Assembly (NCBI RefSeq): GCF_023100805.1
Contig: NZ_CP095855.1
Location: 2,397,001-2,461,000 of the forward strand
DNA from: Chitinophaga filiformis
Lineage (GTDB): Bacteria > Bacteroidota > Bacteroidia > Chitinophagales > Chitinophagaceae
Direction of reading: 5' to 3'
DNA length: 64,000 bases
Shown here piece after piece: positions 8,617 to 18,255 of this stretch. A program made the translations under genes and the position numbers. The notes under the pieces are model-generated. The model saw nothing but the letters and a program-made list of their open reading frames with translations, ran no database searches and was not told where the DNA came from. Numbering within the stretch: the stretch's first letter is position 1; each line of letters opens with the position of its first letter.

Positions 8617-10258
8617 AACCTATGCGGCACACCCGCACTATAAAGCTCCCCGTGGTAACCAGCTGCATGCCCGCTCCTGGCAAACGGAAGCGCCTCTACG
8701 CATGTTGCTGAACAACCTCGATCATGAAGTAGCAGAGAACCCTGATGAACTGGTGGTATATGGTGGGATTGGCCAGGCAGCACGCAACAGGGAAGCATTA
8801 CAGAAGATCATTGAGATACTGCTTGAACTGGATGAAGATCACTCTTTGCTGGTGCAGTCGGGCAAACCCGTAGGTGTGGTGCGCACACATCCGCAGGCGC
8901 CACGTGTAATGCTGGCTAACAGCAACCTCGTACCCAAGTGGGCTACCTGGGAACACTTCAATGAACTAAGAGCGAAAGGGCTGATGATGTACGGTCAGAT
9001 GACCGCCGGCAGCTGGATCTACATCGGTACACAGGGCATCCTGCAGGGAACATATGAGACCTTTGTAGCCTGCGGTAAACAACATTTCAATGCTGACCTG
9101 AAGGGTAAACTGGTAGTTACAGCCGGTTTAGGCGGTATGGGCGGCGCTCAGCCACTGGCGGCTACAATGGCAGGCGCTGTGTTCCTCGGTGCAGATGTAG
9201 ATGAATCACGTATTCAGAAACGAATAGCTACCCGTTATATTGATCGTATCACGCATTCTTATGAGGAAGCCATTGCCTGGGCGATGGATGCCAAAGCCAA
9301 AGGTGAAGCCCTTTCCATCGGATTGGTAAGCGATGCAGGCGATCTGCTGGAAACTTTGTTAAAAGACAATATCATCCCTGATGTATTAACAGACCAGACA
9401 TCCGCACACGATCCGGTGAATGGTTATATACCCAATGGAATGTCTTTACAGGAAGCCGCTGATCTGCGTAAGAAAGACCCTGCTGCATATAAACAACGCG
9501 CATTGAAAAGTATGGCCCGCCATGTAGGTTATATGCTGGCCCTGCAGAAGAAAGGAGCGGTTACCTTCGACTACGGTAACAACCTGCGTGAATTTGCACG
9601 TGAAGGGGGAGAACCCGATGCATTTAATTTCCCCGGCTTTACACCCGCCTATATCCGTCCATTATTCTGTGAAGGGAAAGGCCCTTTCAGATGGGTCGCA
9701 TTATCAGGTGATCCGCAGGATATTTATACCACTGACCAGGCATTAATGGAAGCATTCCCCGAGAATAAAGCATTGATCAACTGGCTGAAGAAAGCACAGG
9801 AACAGGTAGCCTTCCAGGGACTACCCGCCCGCATCTGCTGGCTGGGATTGGGAGAGCGGGAAAAGGCAGGACTGATCTTCAATGAGCTGGTCAGAACAGG
9901 CAAAGTAAAAGCACCCATTGTAATTGGGCGCGACCACCTGGACTGTGGCTCAGTAGCATCTCCCAACAGGGAAACAGAAGCGATGAAAGACGGCTCTGAT
10001 GCAGTGTCTGACTGGACATTGCTGAACCTCATGGCCAATACCGGTGGTGGCGCTACCTGGGTATCTTTCCATCATGGTGGCGGTGTAGGCATGGGTTACT
10101 CACAACATGCTGGTATGGTAATACTGGCAGATGGTACAGACCGTGCCGCCACCTGTTTGCAAAGAGTATTGTTCAATGATCCGGCGCTTGGCATCTTCCG
10201 TCATGCAGATGCAGGTTACGAAGAAGCAAAGGAAACAGCCAGAAAATTCAATATCTGA
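8594..10258 (+). CDS. hutU: Urocanate hydratase
   Basis: 554 residues, full length. Hydrates urocanate to imidazolonepropionate with tightly bound NAD+ as electrophile. The glycine-rich NAD segment [18 protein letters not shown] and the strongly conserved [20 protein letters not shown] are present. ATG at 8594 lies within the end of hutH, and hutI follows after three bases, so the three genes form a tight operon. Confidence 0.97.
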   Translation: MTSSEFIKTYAAHPHYKAPRGNQLHARSWQTEAPLRMLLNNLDHEVAENPDELVVYGGIGQAARNREALQKIIEILLELDEDHSLLVQSGKPVGVVRTHPQAPRVMLANSNLVPKWATWEHFNELRAKGLMMYGQMTAGSWIYIGTQGILQGTYETFVACGKQHFNADLKGKLVVTAGLGGMGGAQPLAATMAGAVFLGADVDESRIQKRIATRYIDRITHSYEEAIAWAMDAKAKGEALSIGLVSDAGDLLETLLKDNIIPDVLTDQTSAHDPVNGYIPNGMSLQEAADLRKKDPAAYKQRALKSMARHVGYMLALQKKGAVTFDYGNNLREFAREGGEPDAFNFPGFTPAYIRPLFCEGKGPFRWVALSGDPQDIYTTDQALMEAFPENKALINWLKKAQEQVAFQGLPARICWLGLGEREKAGLIFNELVRTGKVKAPIVIGRDHLDCGSVASPNRETEAMKDGSDAVSDWTLLNLMANTGGGATWVSFHHGGGVGMGYSQHAGMVILADGTDRAATCLQRVLFNDPALGIFRHADAGYEEAKETARKFNI

Positions 10259-10261
10259 AGT

Positions 10262-11488
10262 ATGGAACTGATTGGCCCCTTTTCACAGATATTACCGCTC
10301 ACAAACCTCCCCCTGAAAGGAGCTTTGCACGATGAACAATTGCTGGCCATCGAACATGGCGGTGTTGTAACAGACGGTGGCAGAATACTGGAGGTGGGCG
10401 ATTTTAAAGCCCTGCAACGTCAGTACCCTGATTGTGATGTCACACATATCACCGTGCCATCTGTGTTGTTGCCAGGCTTCATAGACTGCCATACACACAT
10501 CTGTTTCGATGGTTCCCGCAACAGGGATTATGCGATGCGCATTGCGGGTAAGTCTTATCTTGAAATAGCCCGTGCAGGCGGCGGTATATGGGATTCAGTG
10601 ATGAAGACAAGAGCGGCCGACCAGGAAACTCTGATGAACAATACAGTAGCCCGCGCAAACCGGCATTTACACGAAGGCGTTACAACCATCGAAGTAAAAA
10701 GTGGCTATGGCTTGAACCTGGAAGGAGAACTGAATATGCTGCGTGCCATCCAGGATGCAGCCAGTCATACAAAAGCTACACTGATCCCCACCTGCCTGGC
10801 AGCGCATATGCGGCCAAAAGACTTCGAAGGAAGCGAAGAAGCGTATCTTAACTGGATCATTACCTCCTTATTGCCCCTTATTCAATCAGAACAACTGGCA
10901 CATCGTGTTGATGTCTTCATAGAAGAAACTGCATTCACCTCCGGCCCTGCCAAACACTTCCTGCAACAGGCTGCTGACATGGGTTTTGCAGCCACTGTAC
11001 ATGCCGATCAGTTCTCAACCGGCGGTACCGCCGTTGCAGTAGCAGCGGGCGCGCTTTCTGCGGATCATCTGGAAGCCAGTGATGATGCTGCTATTGCATT
11101 ACTGGCAGCTGCAGATATCGTTGCAGTTGTATTGCCCGGCGCTTCGTTAGGGCTGGGTATGCATTATGCACCGGCAAGAAAACTATTGAATGCAGGAGCA
11201 ACGGTAGCCATTGCCAGCGACTGGAACCCCGGTTCCGCGCCCATGGGAGACCTGTTACTGCAGGCCGCAGTGCTAAGTGCGGCAGAGAAATTATCTACAG
11301 CAGAAGTGTTTGCAGCCCTCACTACCCGCGCTGCAAAAGCCTTACAACTTCACCACATCGGACAACTCGCCCCCGGCTTCCTGGCAGATATGCAGGCATA
11401 TCCCTGCGCCGACTACCGCGACATCCTGTACTACCAGGGTAAAATGAAACCAACAAGGGTCTGGAAAGAAGGGGAGCGGATAAAATGA
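10262..11488 (+). CDS. hutI: Imidazolonepropionase
   Basis: 408 residues, amidohydrolase superfamily. Hydrolyses imidazolonepropionate to N-formimino-L-glutamate. Metal ligands are in DCHTHICFDG (about residues 78-87), in TVHADQFS and in the C-terminal SDWNPGS. It is the last gene of the marR-hutHUI unit. A very long inverted repeat begins at its stop codon. The formiminoglutamate product is handled by hutG, located beyond the GH5 gene. Confidence 0.96.
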   Translation: MELIGPFSQILPLTNLPLKGALHDEQLLAIEHGGVVTDGGRILEVGDFKALQRQYPDCDVTHITVPSVLLPGFIDCHTHICFDGSRNRDYAMRIAGKSYLEIARAGGGIWDSVMKTRAADQETLMNNTVARANRHLHEGVTTIEVKSGYGLNLEGELNMLRAIQDAASHTKATLIPTCLAAHMRPKDFEGSEEAYLNWIITSLLPLIQSEQLAHRVDVFIEETAFTSGPAKHFLQQAADMGFAATVHADQFSTGGTAVAVAAGALSADHLEASDDAAIALLAAADIVAVVLPGASLGLGMHYAPARKLLNAGATVAIASDWNPGSAPMGDLLLQAAVLSAAEKLSTAEVFAALTTRAAKALQLHHIGQLAPGFLADMQAYPCADYRDILYYQGKMKPTRVWKEGERIK

Positions 11489-11615
11489 ATTCGTTAGAGA
11501 TTCGTTTCGATAGGCTTTGAGATAGCTTTATCTTACGTTCATTTCACGTCTTTCACGTAAGATGAACGTAAGATAAAGCCATCTCAAAGCTTATTCAAAC
11601 GAATCCCTAACGAAC
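11489..11615. repeat. Long imperfect inverted repeat, 61-bp arms, 5-base loop
   Basis: Arms 11489-11549 and 11555-11615 are reverse complements at 53 of 61 positions; the loop is CTTTC. The repeat starts on the base after the hutI stop. It is far longer than an intrinsic terminator and no T-run follows, so it may be a foldback or MITE-like insertion, or an RNA hairpin that stabilises the hut mRNA end (inference). Confidence 0.88.
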
Positions 11616-12060
11616 CATATTACCCCTTCCATGTTGTAAACAACTTCGCAATATGGCGCATCTGTTTGTGATTGCCACCGCAGCTACTGGCGGAGCAGCT
11701 TATCTGACAACTACTCACGCTCATTATATCACACGCTATCCTGTATTTATGCTTTGTGATGCAAAGTAGAAGGGCTCTTATGAGGCGATTTTGTCACCTC
11801 GTGAGCCATTTTTGCCGTCTCGTATAGTTTTTTTTGAACAGTTTTCATATCCTCTTTAACATTGCATTGTCGTTCGGAAATAGTGCGGATCGTGTAGCCA
11901 GGAGACAGGAACCTGCAGTTAAGTGACGTTTTTAAATACCGCTTATGCCCTGTATGACACTGCATTATGGCGTATGTGAAAGTCCGCAATGCATCACGTT
12001 ATAGAAAACGTTCTTTGACATATAGCATTTTCAGATTAACCGGAAAAAGTCTCAATAAAA
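11616..12060. other. Intergenic spacer with no supported gene
   Basis: About 445 bases between the long inverted repeat and the GH5 terminator. A minus-strand reading frame at 11747-11965 could encode about 72 residues, but it has no recognisable domain and no convincing start signal, so it is not called. No tRNA-like or known regulatory RNA fold was recognised. Confidence 0.5.
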
Positions 12061-12086
12061 AACCGCCTCATTTTCATGAGACGGTT
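12061..12086 (-). terminator. Intrinsic terminator of the GH5 gene
   Basis: AACCGCCTCAT and ATGAGACGGTT pair around a 4-base loop with one G-U pair. On the minus strand the stem is followed by TTTTTTATT. It lies 30 bases after the GH5 stop. Confidence 0.85.
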
Positions 12087-12116
12087 CTATAGGTGGTTGG
12101 CAAAGCTGATGACTTG

Positions 12117-14363
12117 TTATTGTTTTACAACCTTACGTGTAATGGCTTTTTCACCATAAGTCAGTTTCACTGTATACACGCCTTTAGGCAGATGATTGCC
12201 TGCGAAGCTGCTGTTGTACTGCCCTGCGTCCAGACGGCCGCGTTTTAGCACAGCCACCTGCTTGCCATTGATGTCGTATACAGCCAATACTACGTCAGCT
12301 GGTTTATCGAGGAAGAAGCTGACAGTGCTGTTATCGCCAAATGGGTTAGGATAGCTGGTCAGGGAAGTAGTAAGTTTCACTGGCTCATGCAAGGGAGCCG
12401 TAGCTGCCAGTTTTGCTGCGGATGTATTGGTAGTGATCACCAGTTGAGGCGCCGTCAGGCCAGCCTCTTTTGATCGCCACATAATGCGCGGATCAGCAAC
12501 GGTATTGCTCAGCAGGGCAAGGGAAATGCCATTACGGCCAGCCGCTTTTTCGGCTTGTACATAACTGGTGATATCCCATGAATAGTATCTGCCGGTGGAA
12601 TCGGTCACTGTTGTTGTCTGCAATGCCGATGTGCCAGCCGCAGGCTTATTGTTCCATGTCAGTGCCGATTCAGTCCAGGTGGTATTGCCTACGGCATAAA
12701 CGCCTACCGGAATATTGGATACACGGTTATCTTCAATCTTCCCGAATACTTTCAGTACTGCGGACGAGATGTTGCTTACGCTGCTTACGTCGAAACGCAG
12801 GAAAGCCTGGCGGTCGTAACCCGTTGTGGTGGCAACATTCAGTTTTGACATCAGTACAGCAGGATCAGTAGTGCCGTAGGTAGTAGATGCATAATCACCA
12901 TTCCTGACATAAGCATCCTGTAGAGGAGCAAGGGCGGTCTGCGTTGAAGAAGATGATGTAAGGATCTTTACTTCGGTCAGGCTGTTCCATGCATTAACGG
13001 TATTACCGTGTCCCAGTATCCTTACGTGTTTTGCACTGCGTGCTGAGAAGGTGAATGTTTCCAGGGCATTGGAGGTACCGCTGCTGCGAAGGCCTGTGGC
13101 AGCGGCTGTCCAGCTGATGCCATCTGTGCTGGTTAAGATATCGAAGATGGTTTGCCGTTGTGTACCGTTGTAGAACGCGATGTCAACGCGGGAAACAGTA
13201 GTGATACTTTCGAGACAGAACTGTATCCACTGGCCATCGCCTTCGGCAGACCAGCGGGTGTTGTAGTCATTGTCCTGGACGTTGGCTGGTACGTTGCCAT
13301 CATTAGCGCTGGCCGATACCGGCACACACACGTTACCGCCCGGGAAATCATCTGCAGGGTTCAGCATACGCTCGCGCACCCAGGCGCCTGCAGGTTTTAA
13401 CCTGGCAGTGGTCCATGGACCGTTGGAGCAGGTACCGGTTACCCATACGGCGCCTGAGCGAAAGTCGTCCGAGTAGTTCCAGTTGGTCCAGCTGATCTTC
13501 TTGTTGCGCATCAGATCGATGTACTGCTGCGCCATGGCAAAGTCGTTCGGCCCATCGCCGCTTGCTTCCTGTGTACCAAACTCGGTTACGAACACAGGAA
13601 GTCTGTCGGACGCTGTATTCAGCTGGTTCAGGTATTCCGTGCGGTGATCCTTTGCATAGAAGTGAAAGGTATACATCACGTTAGGATACTGCAGCGGATT
13701 GTTGAGGATATCCTGCAGGGAGCCATCGCCGGAAAGGCCCATGGTGGACCATCCGTGGGTACCTACAAGGATAACGGCATCGTTATCAATAGCACGGATA
13801 AACGGGATCATCTGGTCTGCATAGGTTTTGATCTTAGCCCAGGTAGCGCCTGAGTTAGGTTCATTGCAGATGTCGTAGATGATGTTGTTCTTGTTCTTGT
13901 GTGTGTTGGCGATAGCCGAGAAAAAGGTTTTCGCTCTGGAGAGGTTGTAGTTTGGATCGCCTGGCGTCAGCTGATGCCAGTCAACAAGCGCATACATGCC
14001 ACGTGCAGTAGCTTCTTCGATGAGGCGGTTCACCTGGGCGGTAAAACCTGCAGGATCGGTTTCATAACCACCTTCCTGTACATACAGGGAGATACGCAGT
14101 ACGTCTGCACCCCAGTCGTAGGCAAGGGCATCGAGAGAGGCTGCTGTCAGGCAGCTTCCCCAGCCATACCACTGGATACCATGTGTGCTCATGCCTCTGA
14201 GCTGGATGGGATTGCCGTACTGGTTGCATAGTTTTGTGCCGATCACCTGGAGCTGGCCATTCCTGGCTACCGGTGTCTGTGCGTGGCCCTGAGACCAGAT
14301 GCCTGTCAGGCATAACAGTAAGGCCGCAAGTTTGAAAGAAAGGCGTCTTCCATTCTTTTTCAT
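12117..14363 (-). CDS. Secreted GH5 glycoside hydrolase (endoglucanase-like), multidomain, T9SS type A cargo
   Basis: 748 residues. A signal peptide (about 1-29, ending GHAQ) is followed by a GH5 catalytic barrel (about 33-335) with acid/base Glu168 in DICNEPN and nucleophile Glu261 in VFVTEFGTQ. Next come an F5/8 type C (CBM32-like) module (about 345-470) with TRWSAEGDGQWIQFCL, a DNRLRE/CBM96-like domain (about 478-645) with QAFLRFDVSS and WNNKPAAGT, and a T9SS type A sorting domain (about 668-748) with SYPNPFGDNS and PKGVYTVKL. It probably hydrolyses beta-1,4-glucan or a related polysaccharide at the cell surface or outside; the exact substrate is inference. It has its own terminator and is inserted, on the opposite strand, between hutI and hutG. 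Confidence 0.93.
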   Translation of the reverse strand: MKKNGRRLSFKLAALLLCLTGIWSQGHAQTPVARNGQLQVIGTKLCNQYGNPIQLRGMSTHGIQWYGWGSCLTAASLDALAYDWGADVLRISLYVQEGGYETDPAGFTAQVNRLIEEATARGMYALVDWHQLTPGDPNYNLSRAKTFFSAIANTHKNKNNIIYDICNEPNSGATWAKIKTYADQMIPFIRAIDNDAVILVGTHGWSTMGLSGDGSLQDILNNPLQYPNVMYTFHFYAKDHRTEYLNQLNTASDRLPVFVTEFGTQEASGDGPNDFAMAQQYIDLMRNKKISWTNWNYSDDFRSGAVWVTGTCSNGPWTTARLKPAGAWVRERMLNPADDFPGGNVCVPVSASANDGNVPANVQDNDYNTRWSAEGDGQWIQFCLESITTVSRVDIAFYNGTQRQTIFDILTSTDGISWTAAATGLRSSGTSNALETFTFSARSAKHVRILGHGNTVNAWNSLTEVKILTSSSSTQTALAPLQDAYVRNGDYASTTYGTTDPAVLMSKLNVATTTGYDRQAFLRFDVSSVSNISSAVLKVFGKIEDNRVSNIPVGVYAVGNTTWTESALTWNNKPAAGTSALQTTTVTDSTGRYYSWDITSYVQAEKAAGRNGISLALLSNTVADPRIMWRSKEAGLTAPQLVITTNTSAAKLAATAPLHEPVKLTTSLTSYPNPFGDNSTVSFFLDKPADVVLAVYDINGKQVAVLKRGRLDAGQYNSSFAGNHLPKGVYTVKLTYGEKAITRKVVKQ

Positions 14364-14579
14364 GTGGATAGTTGTTTTGAGGGTGAGAAAATAAAAGCTT
14401 GATATGTTGATTTTGTAATGGTTACATAGGCAGATATTGATATGGTTATGCCATAGGTCAATGCTACAGGTTACAAGATGCTATACAGTCGCTATAGGTT
14501 GTTTAATTCGCTTATCGCAATATAGGTACAAATTTTTAATACGAGATATTTTTAAGTAACAGTACTACCTTTACAGTAT

Positions 14580-15581
14580 ATGAAGAAGCCTGACTTTTAC
14601 CGGCAACCCGTTGCATGGACGGGAAGGATAGATGGTACGGATGAAGAATTATTGCGCTGGCATCAGCGTATTACACTTGTGAATTTACTGACGGGTACAT
14701 TACCGGCATTGAAGCCGCACCAACAGGGCATCGCCGTTCTGGGGTTTGCGTGCGATGAAGGCGTACGCCGCAATAAAGGGCGTGTAGGCGCTGTAGAAGG
14801 ACCTGCAGCATTGAGACGGGCATGCAGCAATTTTCCGGTACATTTTGACAGCGAGCTGCTTATTGCAGATGTGGGCGATGTGATATGCATAGACAATCAG
14901 CTGGAAGAAGCACAGGCCGCATTGGCCGATACTGTGCTGACTATACGTAAAGCAGGTTATCTTCCTGTGTTACTGGGTGGCGGGCATGAGATCACTTACG
15001 GACATGCACAGGGTATTTATAAGCATCTGCAGCAACGTAAGCGGCATGAGAAACTGGGGCTGGTGAATATAGATGCACATTTTGATCTGCGTATACCGGG
15101 ACAGGAGGGAAGTACTTCCGGTACCGGGTTCTGGCAACTGGCGCAGGACTGTAAACTGGAGGGTGTTCCCTTTCATTACCTGGCACTCGGCATCCAGGCC
15201 AACAGTAATACGCAGCAGTTATTCCGTATAGCCGGCGACCTCGACGTACAGTATGTGGATGCAGATGCTTTTCACCTGCAGGACAGAGTGCTTTTACAGG
15301 CTGCTATAAGCCAGTTCCTGAGAGATGTGGATGCTGTATACCTCACAGTGGATTTAGACGTTTTTTCGGCCGCTTTTGCCCCCGGGGTGAGTGCCGTTGC
15401 CTACAATGGCATCCGTCCGGATGGTTTGTTCCTGGAATGCTATCGTAGCATCCTGCAAAGCGGTAAACTGGCGGGCATCGATATTGCTGAACTGAACCCT
15501 TCTCTGGATATCGATAATCATACTGCAAGACTGGGCGCCTCCCTCTTGTTTGAGATGGCCAGTAACCTGCATTATCACTAA
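14580..15581 (+). CDS. hutG: Formimidoylglutamase
   Basis: 333 residues, arginase/agmatinase fold. Hydrolyses N-formimino-L-glutamate to glutamate and formamide, completing histidine degradation. The binuclear Mn motifs are GGGHEITYGH (His about 140), NIDAHFDLR and TVDLDVFSAAFAPG. The SGTGFWQL segment and overall similarity, plus hut genes close by, favour HutG over agmatinase. ATG at 14580. It is on the same strand as hutHUI but 3.1 kb away, with the GH5 gene between, so it must have its own promoter. A TACCTTTA about 10 bp before the ATG resembles a degenerate -7 element. Confidence 0.93.
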   Translation: MKKPDFYRQPVAWTGRIDGTDEELLRWHQRITLVNLLTGTLPALKPHQQGIAVLGFACDEGVRRNKGRVGAVEGPAALRRACSNFPVHFDSELLIADVGDVICIDNQLEEAQAALADTVLTIRKAGYLPVLLGGGHEITYGHAQGIYKHLQQRKRHEKLGLVNIDAHFDLRIPGQEGSTSGTGFWQLAQDCKLEGVPFHYLALGIQANSNTQQLFRIAGDLDVQYVDADAFHLQDRVLLQAAISQFLRDVDAVYLTVDLDVFSAAFAPGVSAVAYNGIRPDGLFLECYRSILQSGKLAGIDIAELNPSLDIDNHTARLGASLLFEMASNLHYH

Positions 15582-15617
15582 GATTGTTATTATTAGATTT
15601 TCCTTGCAAAATAGTAT

Positions 15618-15678
15618 CAGTATCCCCCCGTAAGATGTGCGTAGTTCCCGCAAATATTGCCGGGGGATGCTGTTTTTT
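15618..15678 (+). terminator. Probable hutG terminator (large-loop hairpin plus T-run)
   Basis: CAGTATCCCCC (15618-15628) pairs with GGGGGATGCTG (15662-15672) with one G-U pair, then TTTTTT. The 33-base loop is larger than usual. The hairpin sits 40 bases before the next start codon, so it could also act as a leader element of the downstream gene. Confidence 0.6.
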
Positions 15679-15717
15679 GGAGACCTTTTCTATATTTGCG
15701 TCATAAACATATTATAT

Positions 15718-16323
15718 ATGAAATTAATCCCTAAAACAGCTATTATCGCCTCAATAGCTTTATGTTCAACCTATATGGCTGAAGCACAGAAAATTAAAAT
15801 TACGGAGGGCAATTTCTCTGCATTAAAGGGACAAACAGAGATCAACACGGAGTATTCCTACGAGAACGTAAAGGTGGGTAACTTCGACAATGAAGATGAT
15901 TACATCCAGAAGAAAAAAGACGAGTACAACAAGAAAGAAGCCGGAAAAGGCGATACCTGGGCTGCTGCCTGGAAGAACGATCGCGCCAGCCGCTTCGAAC
16001 CTAAATTCGAAGAACTGTTTTCTGAGAATGCCAACATCAAAGCTGGTAAATCCCCTAAGGCAAAGTACACGCTGATCTTCAAAACAACCTTCGTTGAGCC
16101 TGGCTTTAACGTAGGTGTAATGCGTAAAAATGCATACATCGATGGAGAGATCTGGATCGTAGAATCAGCAGATCACAGCAAGGTAATTGCGAAAGCAACT
16201 GTTGACAATGCTCCTGGCAGAATGTTCGGTGGTTTCGATTTTGACACCGGTGCACGTATTGCTGAAGCATATGCTGCTGCAGGTAAAGCTTTCGGAAAGA
16301 AAGTGAGAAAAGAAGCTGAATAA
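15718..16323 (+). CDS. Secreted protein of unknown function
   Basis: 201 residues from ATG 15718. A signal peptide of about 22 residues ends in MAEAQ. The rest is soluble, charged and lysine/glutamate-rich in its middle, with TLIFKTTFVEPGFNVGVMRK and a Gly-rich end (MFGGFDFDTGARIAEAYAAA). This resembles the conserved hypothetical exported proteins of Bacteroidota that carry a YLIVKTTFTEPGFNIGV-like motif. No catalytic residues were recognised. A TATATTTG at 15691-15698 fits the -7 consensus. The gene is followed by a tandem-repeat island. Confidence 0.85.
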   Translation: MKLIPKTAIIASIALCSTYMAEAQKIKITEGNFSALKGQTEINTEYSYENVKVGNFDNEDDYIQKKKDEYNKKEAGKGDTWAAAWKNDRASRFEPKFEELFSENANIKAGKSPKAKYTLIFKTTFVEPGFNVGVMRKNAYIDGEIWIVESADHSKVIAKATVDNAPGRMFGGFDFDTGARIAEAYAAAGKAFGKKVRKEAE

Positions 16324-16409
16324 TTGTAGCGCCTGTGCGCTGACGATGACAATAAAATGTGGTGGATACCGGGCTTCCTGGTATCCACCACTTGTTTATA
16401 GTGAATGTG

Positions 16410-16790
16410 TCAATTGTGTTTAATACGCTGCCAACACTACCCGCCTGGCAATTATTCAGACAGCTGCGCAGGCAGCAGATCATCTGCAGAAGATAAGTAA
16501 TGCCCGCTTTCTATACGCTGTCAATGGTTGCCTGGCTGCAATAATTTTGATAGCTATACAGGCAGCAGATCATCCGCAGAAAGATAAATAGTAATATCCA
16601 CTTCCAATACGCTGTCAATGGTTACCTGATTACAATAATTTTGACAGCTATACAGGCAGCAGATCATCTGCAGAAGATAAGTAATACACACTTCCAATAC
16701 GCTGTCAATGGTTGCCTGGTTACAATAATTTTGACAGCTAAGCAGGTAACAGATCATCTACAGAAAGATCAATAACATTACAGTTAATAG
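16410..16790. repeat. Tandem repeat island, 90-94 bp unit, about four copies
   Basis: The landmark GGCAGCAGATCATCTGCAG occurs at 16471, 16561, 16655 and (diverged) 16745. Each unit also has ACGCTGTCAATGGTTGCCTGG and AATTTTGACAGC. Two dyads recur: palindrome GCAGATCATCTGC, and GCTGTCAA...TTGACAGC with a loop of about 22 bases. It lies between two converging genes and might help terminate both, though no classical T-run terminator was seen here. Confidence 0.9.
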
Positions 16791-16794
16791 CCGG

Positions 16795-17658
16795 TTAGAA
16801 TACGATCGTCTTATTGCCATGGATGATGATCCTGTCTTCAACATGCGCCACAACGGCTCTTGTCAGCACCTGTCTCTCTATATCGCGCCCCAGTGCCACG
16901 AGATCGCTGACATCGTGCCTGTGACTGACACGGGCCACGTCCTGGTCAATGATGGGACCCTCGTCCAGGTCGTTGGTGACATAATGCGCTGTAGCCCCTA
17001 TCAGCTTTACACCGCGTGTATAGGCATTCTTATAGGGATTGGCGCCCGCAAATGCCGGCAGAAAGGAGTGATGTATATTGATGATCTTCCCCGGGAATAC
17101 GCTCACGAAATTGGGGGACAAGATCTGCATATAACGCGCCAGTACTGTAAAATCGGCCTTTGCTTCCTGTATCAGCCGGATGGCTTCCTGCTCTTTTTCT
17201 GTTTTGGTGGCCGGTGTAACCGGCAGATAGTGGAACGGGATACCAAAATCTTCCGTCAGCTCTCTCAGGTCTTCATGGTTGGAGATCACCAGCGGAATAT
17301 CTACCGGCAATTCCCCGCTGCGCCAGCGCCAGAGTAACTCCATGAGGCAATGGTCGTAACGGGACACCATGATGGCCATCTTTTTACGATGGGCGGTATA
17401 GTCGATATGCCAGTCCATCTTTAATGGCCCGGCTACTTTTTCCTGAAATTGTTTTTCCAGTTGTTCACTTGTAATGCCGGTATTTTCCAGTTGGAATTCC
17501 ATACGCATGAAAAATACCCCTTCTTTAGGGTCGGTACTGTGCTGACTCGCATCCAGGATGTTCGCGCCACAGGTATAAAGGAACTGTGATACGCCGGCAA
17601 CGATGCCGGGCCGGTCCGGACAGCAGATCAGTAGCCTGCCGGTAATATCGCTCTGCAT
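16795..17658 (-). CDS. purU: Formyltetrahydrofolate deformylase
   Basis: 287 residues. Hydrolyses 10-formyl-THF to THF and formate, balancing one-carbon pools. An N-terminal ACT regulatory domain (about 5-80; [15 protein letters not shown]) is followed by a formyltransferase-type catalytic domain (about 90-285) with [18 protein letters not shown] and [11 protein letters not shown], the latter carrying the catalytic Asp. Full length. It is divergent from the phosphoesterase gene, with a 65-bp shared intergenic region. Confidence 0.96.
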   Translation of the reverse strand: MQSDITGRLLICCPDRPGIVAGVSQFLYTCGANILDASQHSTDPKEGVFFMRMEFQLENTGITSEQLEKQFQEKVAGPLKMDWHIDYTAHRKKMAIMVSRYDHCLMELLWRWRSGELPVDIPLVISNHEDLRELTEDFGIPFHYLPVTPATKTEKEQEAIRLIQEAKADFTVLARYMQILSPNFVSVFPGKIINIHHSFLPAFAGANPYKNAYTRGVKLIGATAHYVTNDLDEGPIIDQDVARVSHRHDVSDLVALGRDIERQVLTRAVVAHVEDRIIIHGNKTIVF

Positions 17659-17700
17659 AAATCGAAAAATATATTCTCAGTAAAATACTAAATGTTATTT

Positions 17701-17708
17701 TACTTTTG
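17701..17708 (+). promoter_or_regulatory. Putative -7 element TACTTTTG
   Basis: Fits TAnnTTTG and lies 15 bp before the phosphoesterase ATG, within the short purU/phosphoesterase divergent region. No clear -33 TTTG was found. Confidence 0.45.
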
Positions 17709-17723
17709 GCCCAATTTTGAAGC

Positions 17724-18215
17724 ATGAAGAAGATAGGATTGATGTCAGATACGCATAGTTACCTCCATCCGGATGTATTCAAATACTTTGATAAAGTGGA
17801 TGAAATATGGCATGCGGGAGATATTGGTAACACCGGACTGGCAGAAAAACTGGAGGCTTTTAAGCCCTTCCGTGCTGTATATGGGAATATAGATGGGGCT
17901 GAATTAAGGGTGCGGTATCCGCTCCACCTGCATTTTGAATTGGAGCAGGTAAAAGTTTACATGACACATATAGGCGGTTATCCGGGGAAATATGCCCCCG
18001 GCGTAAAGGATGAACTGCTGAAAAACGCGCCCAGGCTGTTTATCTGCGGTCATTCGCATATATTGAAAGTAATGCCTGATCCGGCTTTTAAGCTGCTGCA
18101 TATAAATCCCGGAGCCTGTGGTATACAGGGATGGCATAAGGTTAAAACATTGGTTCGTTTTGAATTGTCAGAAGGAAATATCAGCCAACTCGAGGTAATT
18201 GAGTTGCCAAAATAG
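17724..18215 (+). CDS. YfcE/MJ0936-family metallophosphoesterase
   Basis: 163 residues, a single calcineurin-like domain. Metal motifs: SDTHS near residue 8, HAGDIGN at about 31, YGNIDG at about 53, THIGGYPG at about 79 and CGHSHI at about 110. Family members hydrolyse phosphodiesters in vitro; the physiological substrate is unknown. The next gene begins 40 bases downstream and is probably cotranscribed. Confidence 0.92.
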   Translation: MKKIGLMSDTHSYLHPDVFKYFDKVDEIWHAGDIGNTGLAEKLEAFKPFRAVYGNIDGAELRVRYPLHLHFELEQVKVYMTHIGGYPGKYAPGVKDELLKNAPRLFICGHSHILKVMPDPAFKLLHINPGACGIQGWHKVKTLVRFELSEGNISQLEVIELPK

Positions 18216-18255
18216 AGAGGAAGTATACGTGAATATCATTACAACAGATAGGGTA

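Noticed and set aside
11747..11965. Small minus-strand frame of about 72 codons between hutI and the GH5 gene
   Set aside because: No recognisable family, poor start context and composition unlike neighbouring genes; insufficient support.
16410..16790. Possible CRISPR array
   Set aside because: Units of 90-94 bp are repeated as wholes with no short constant repeat and variable spacers, and no cas gene is present.
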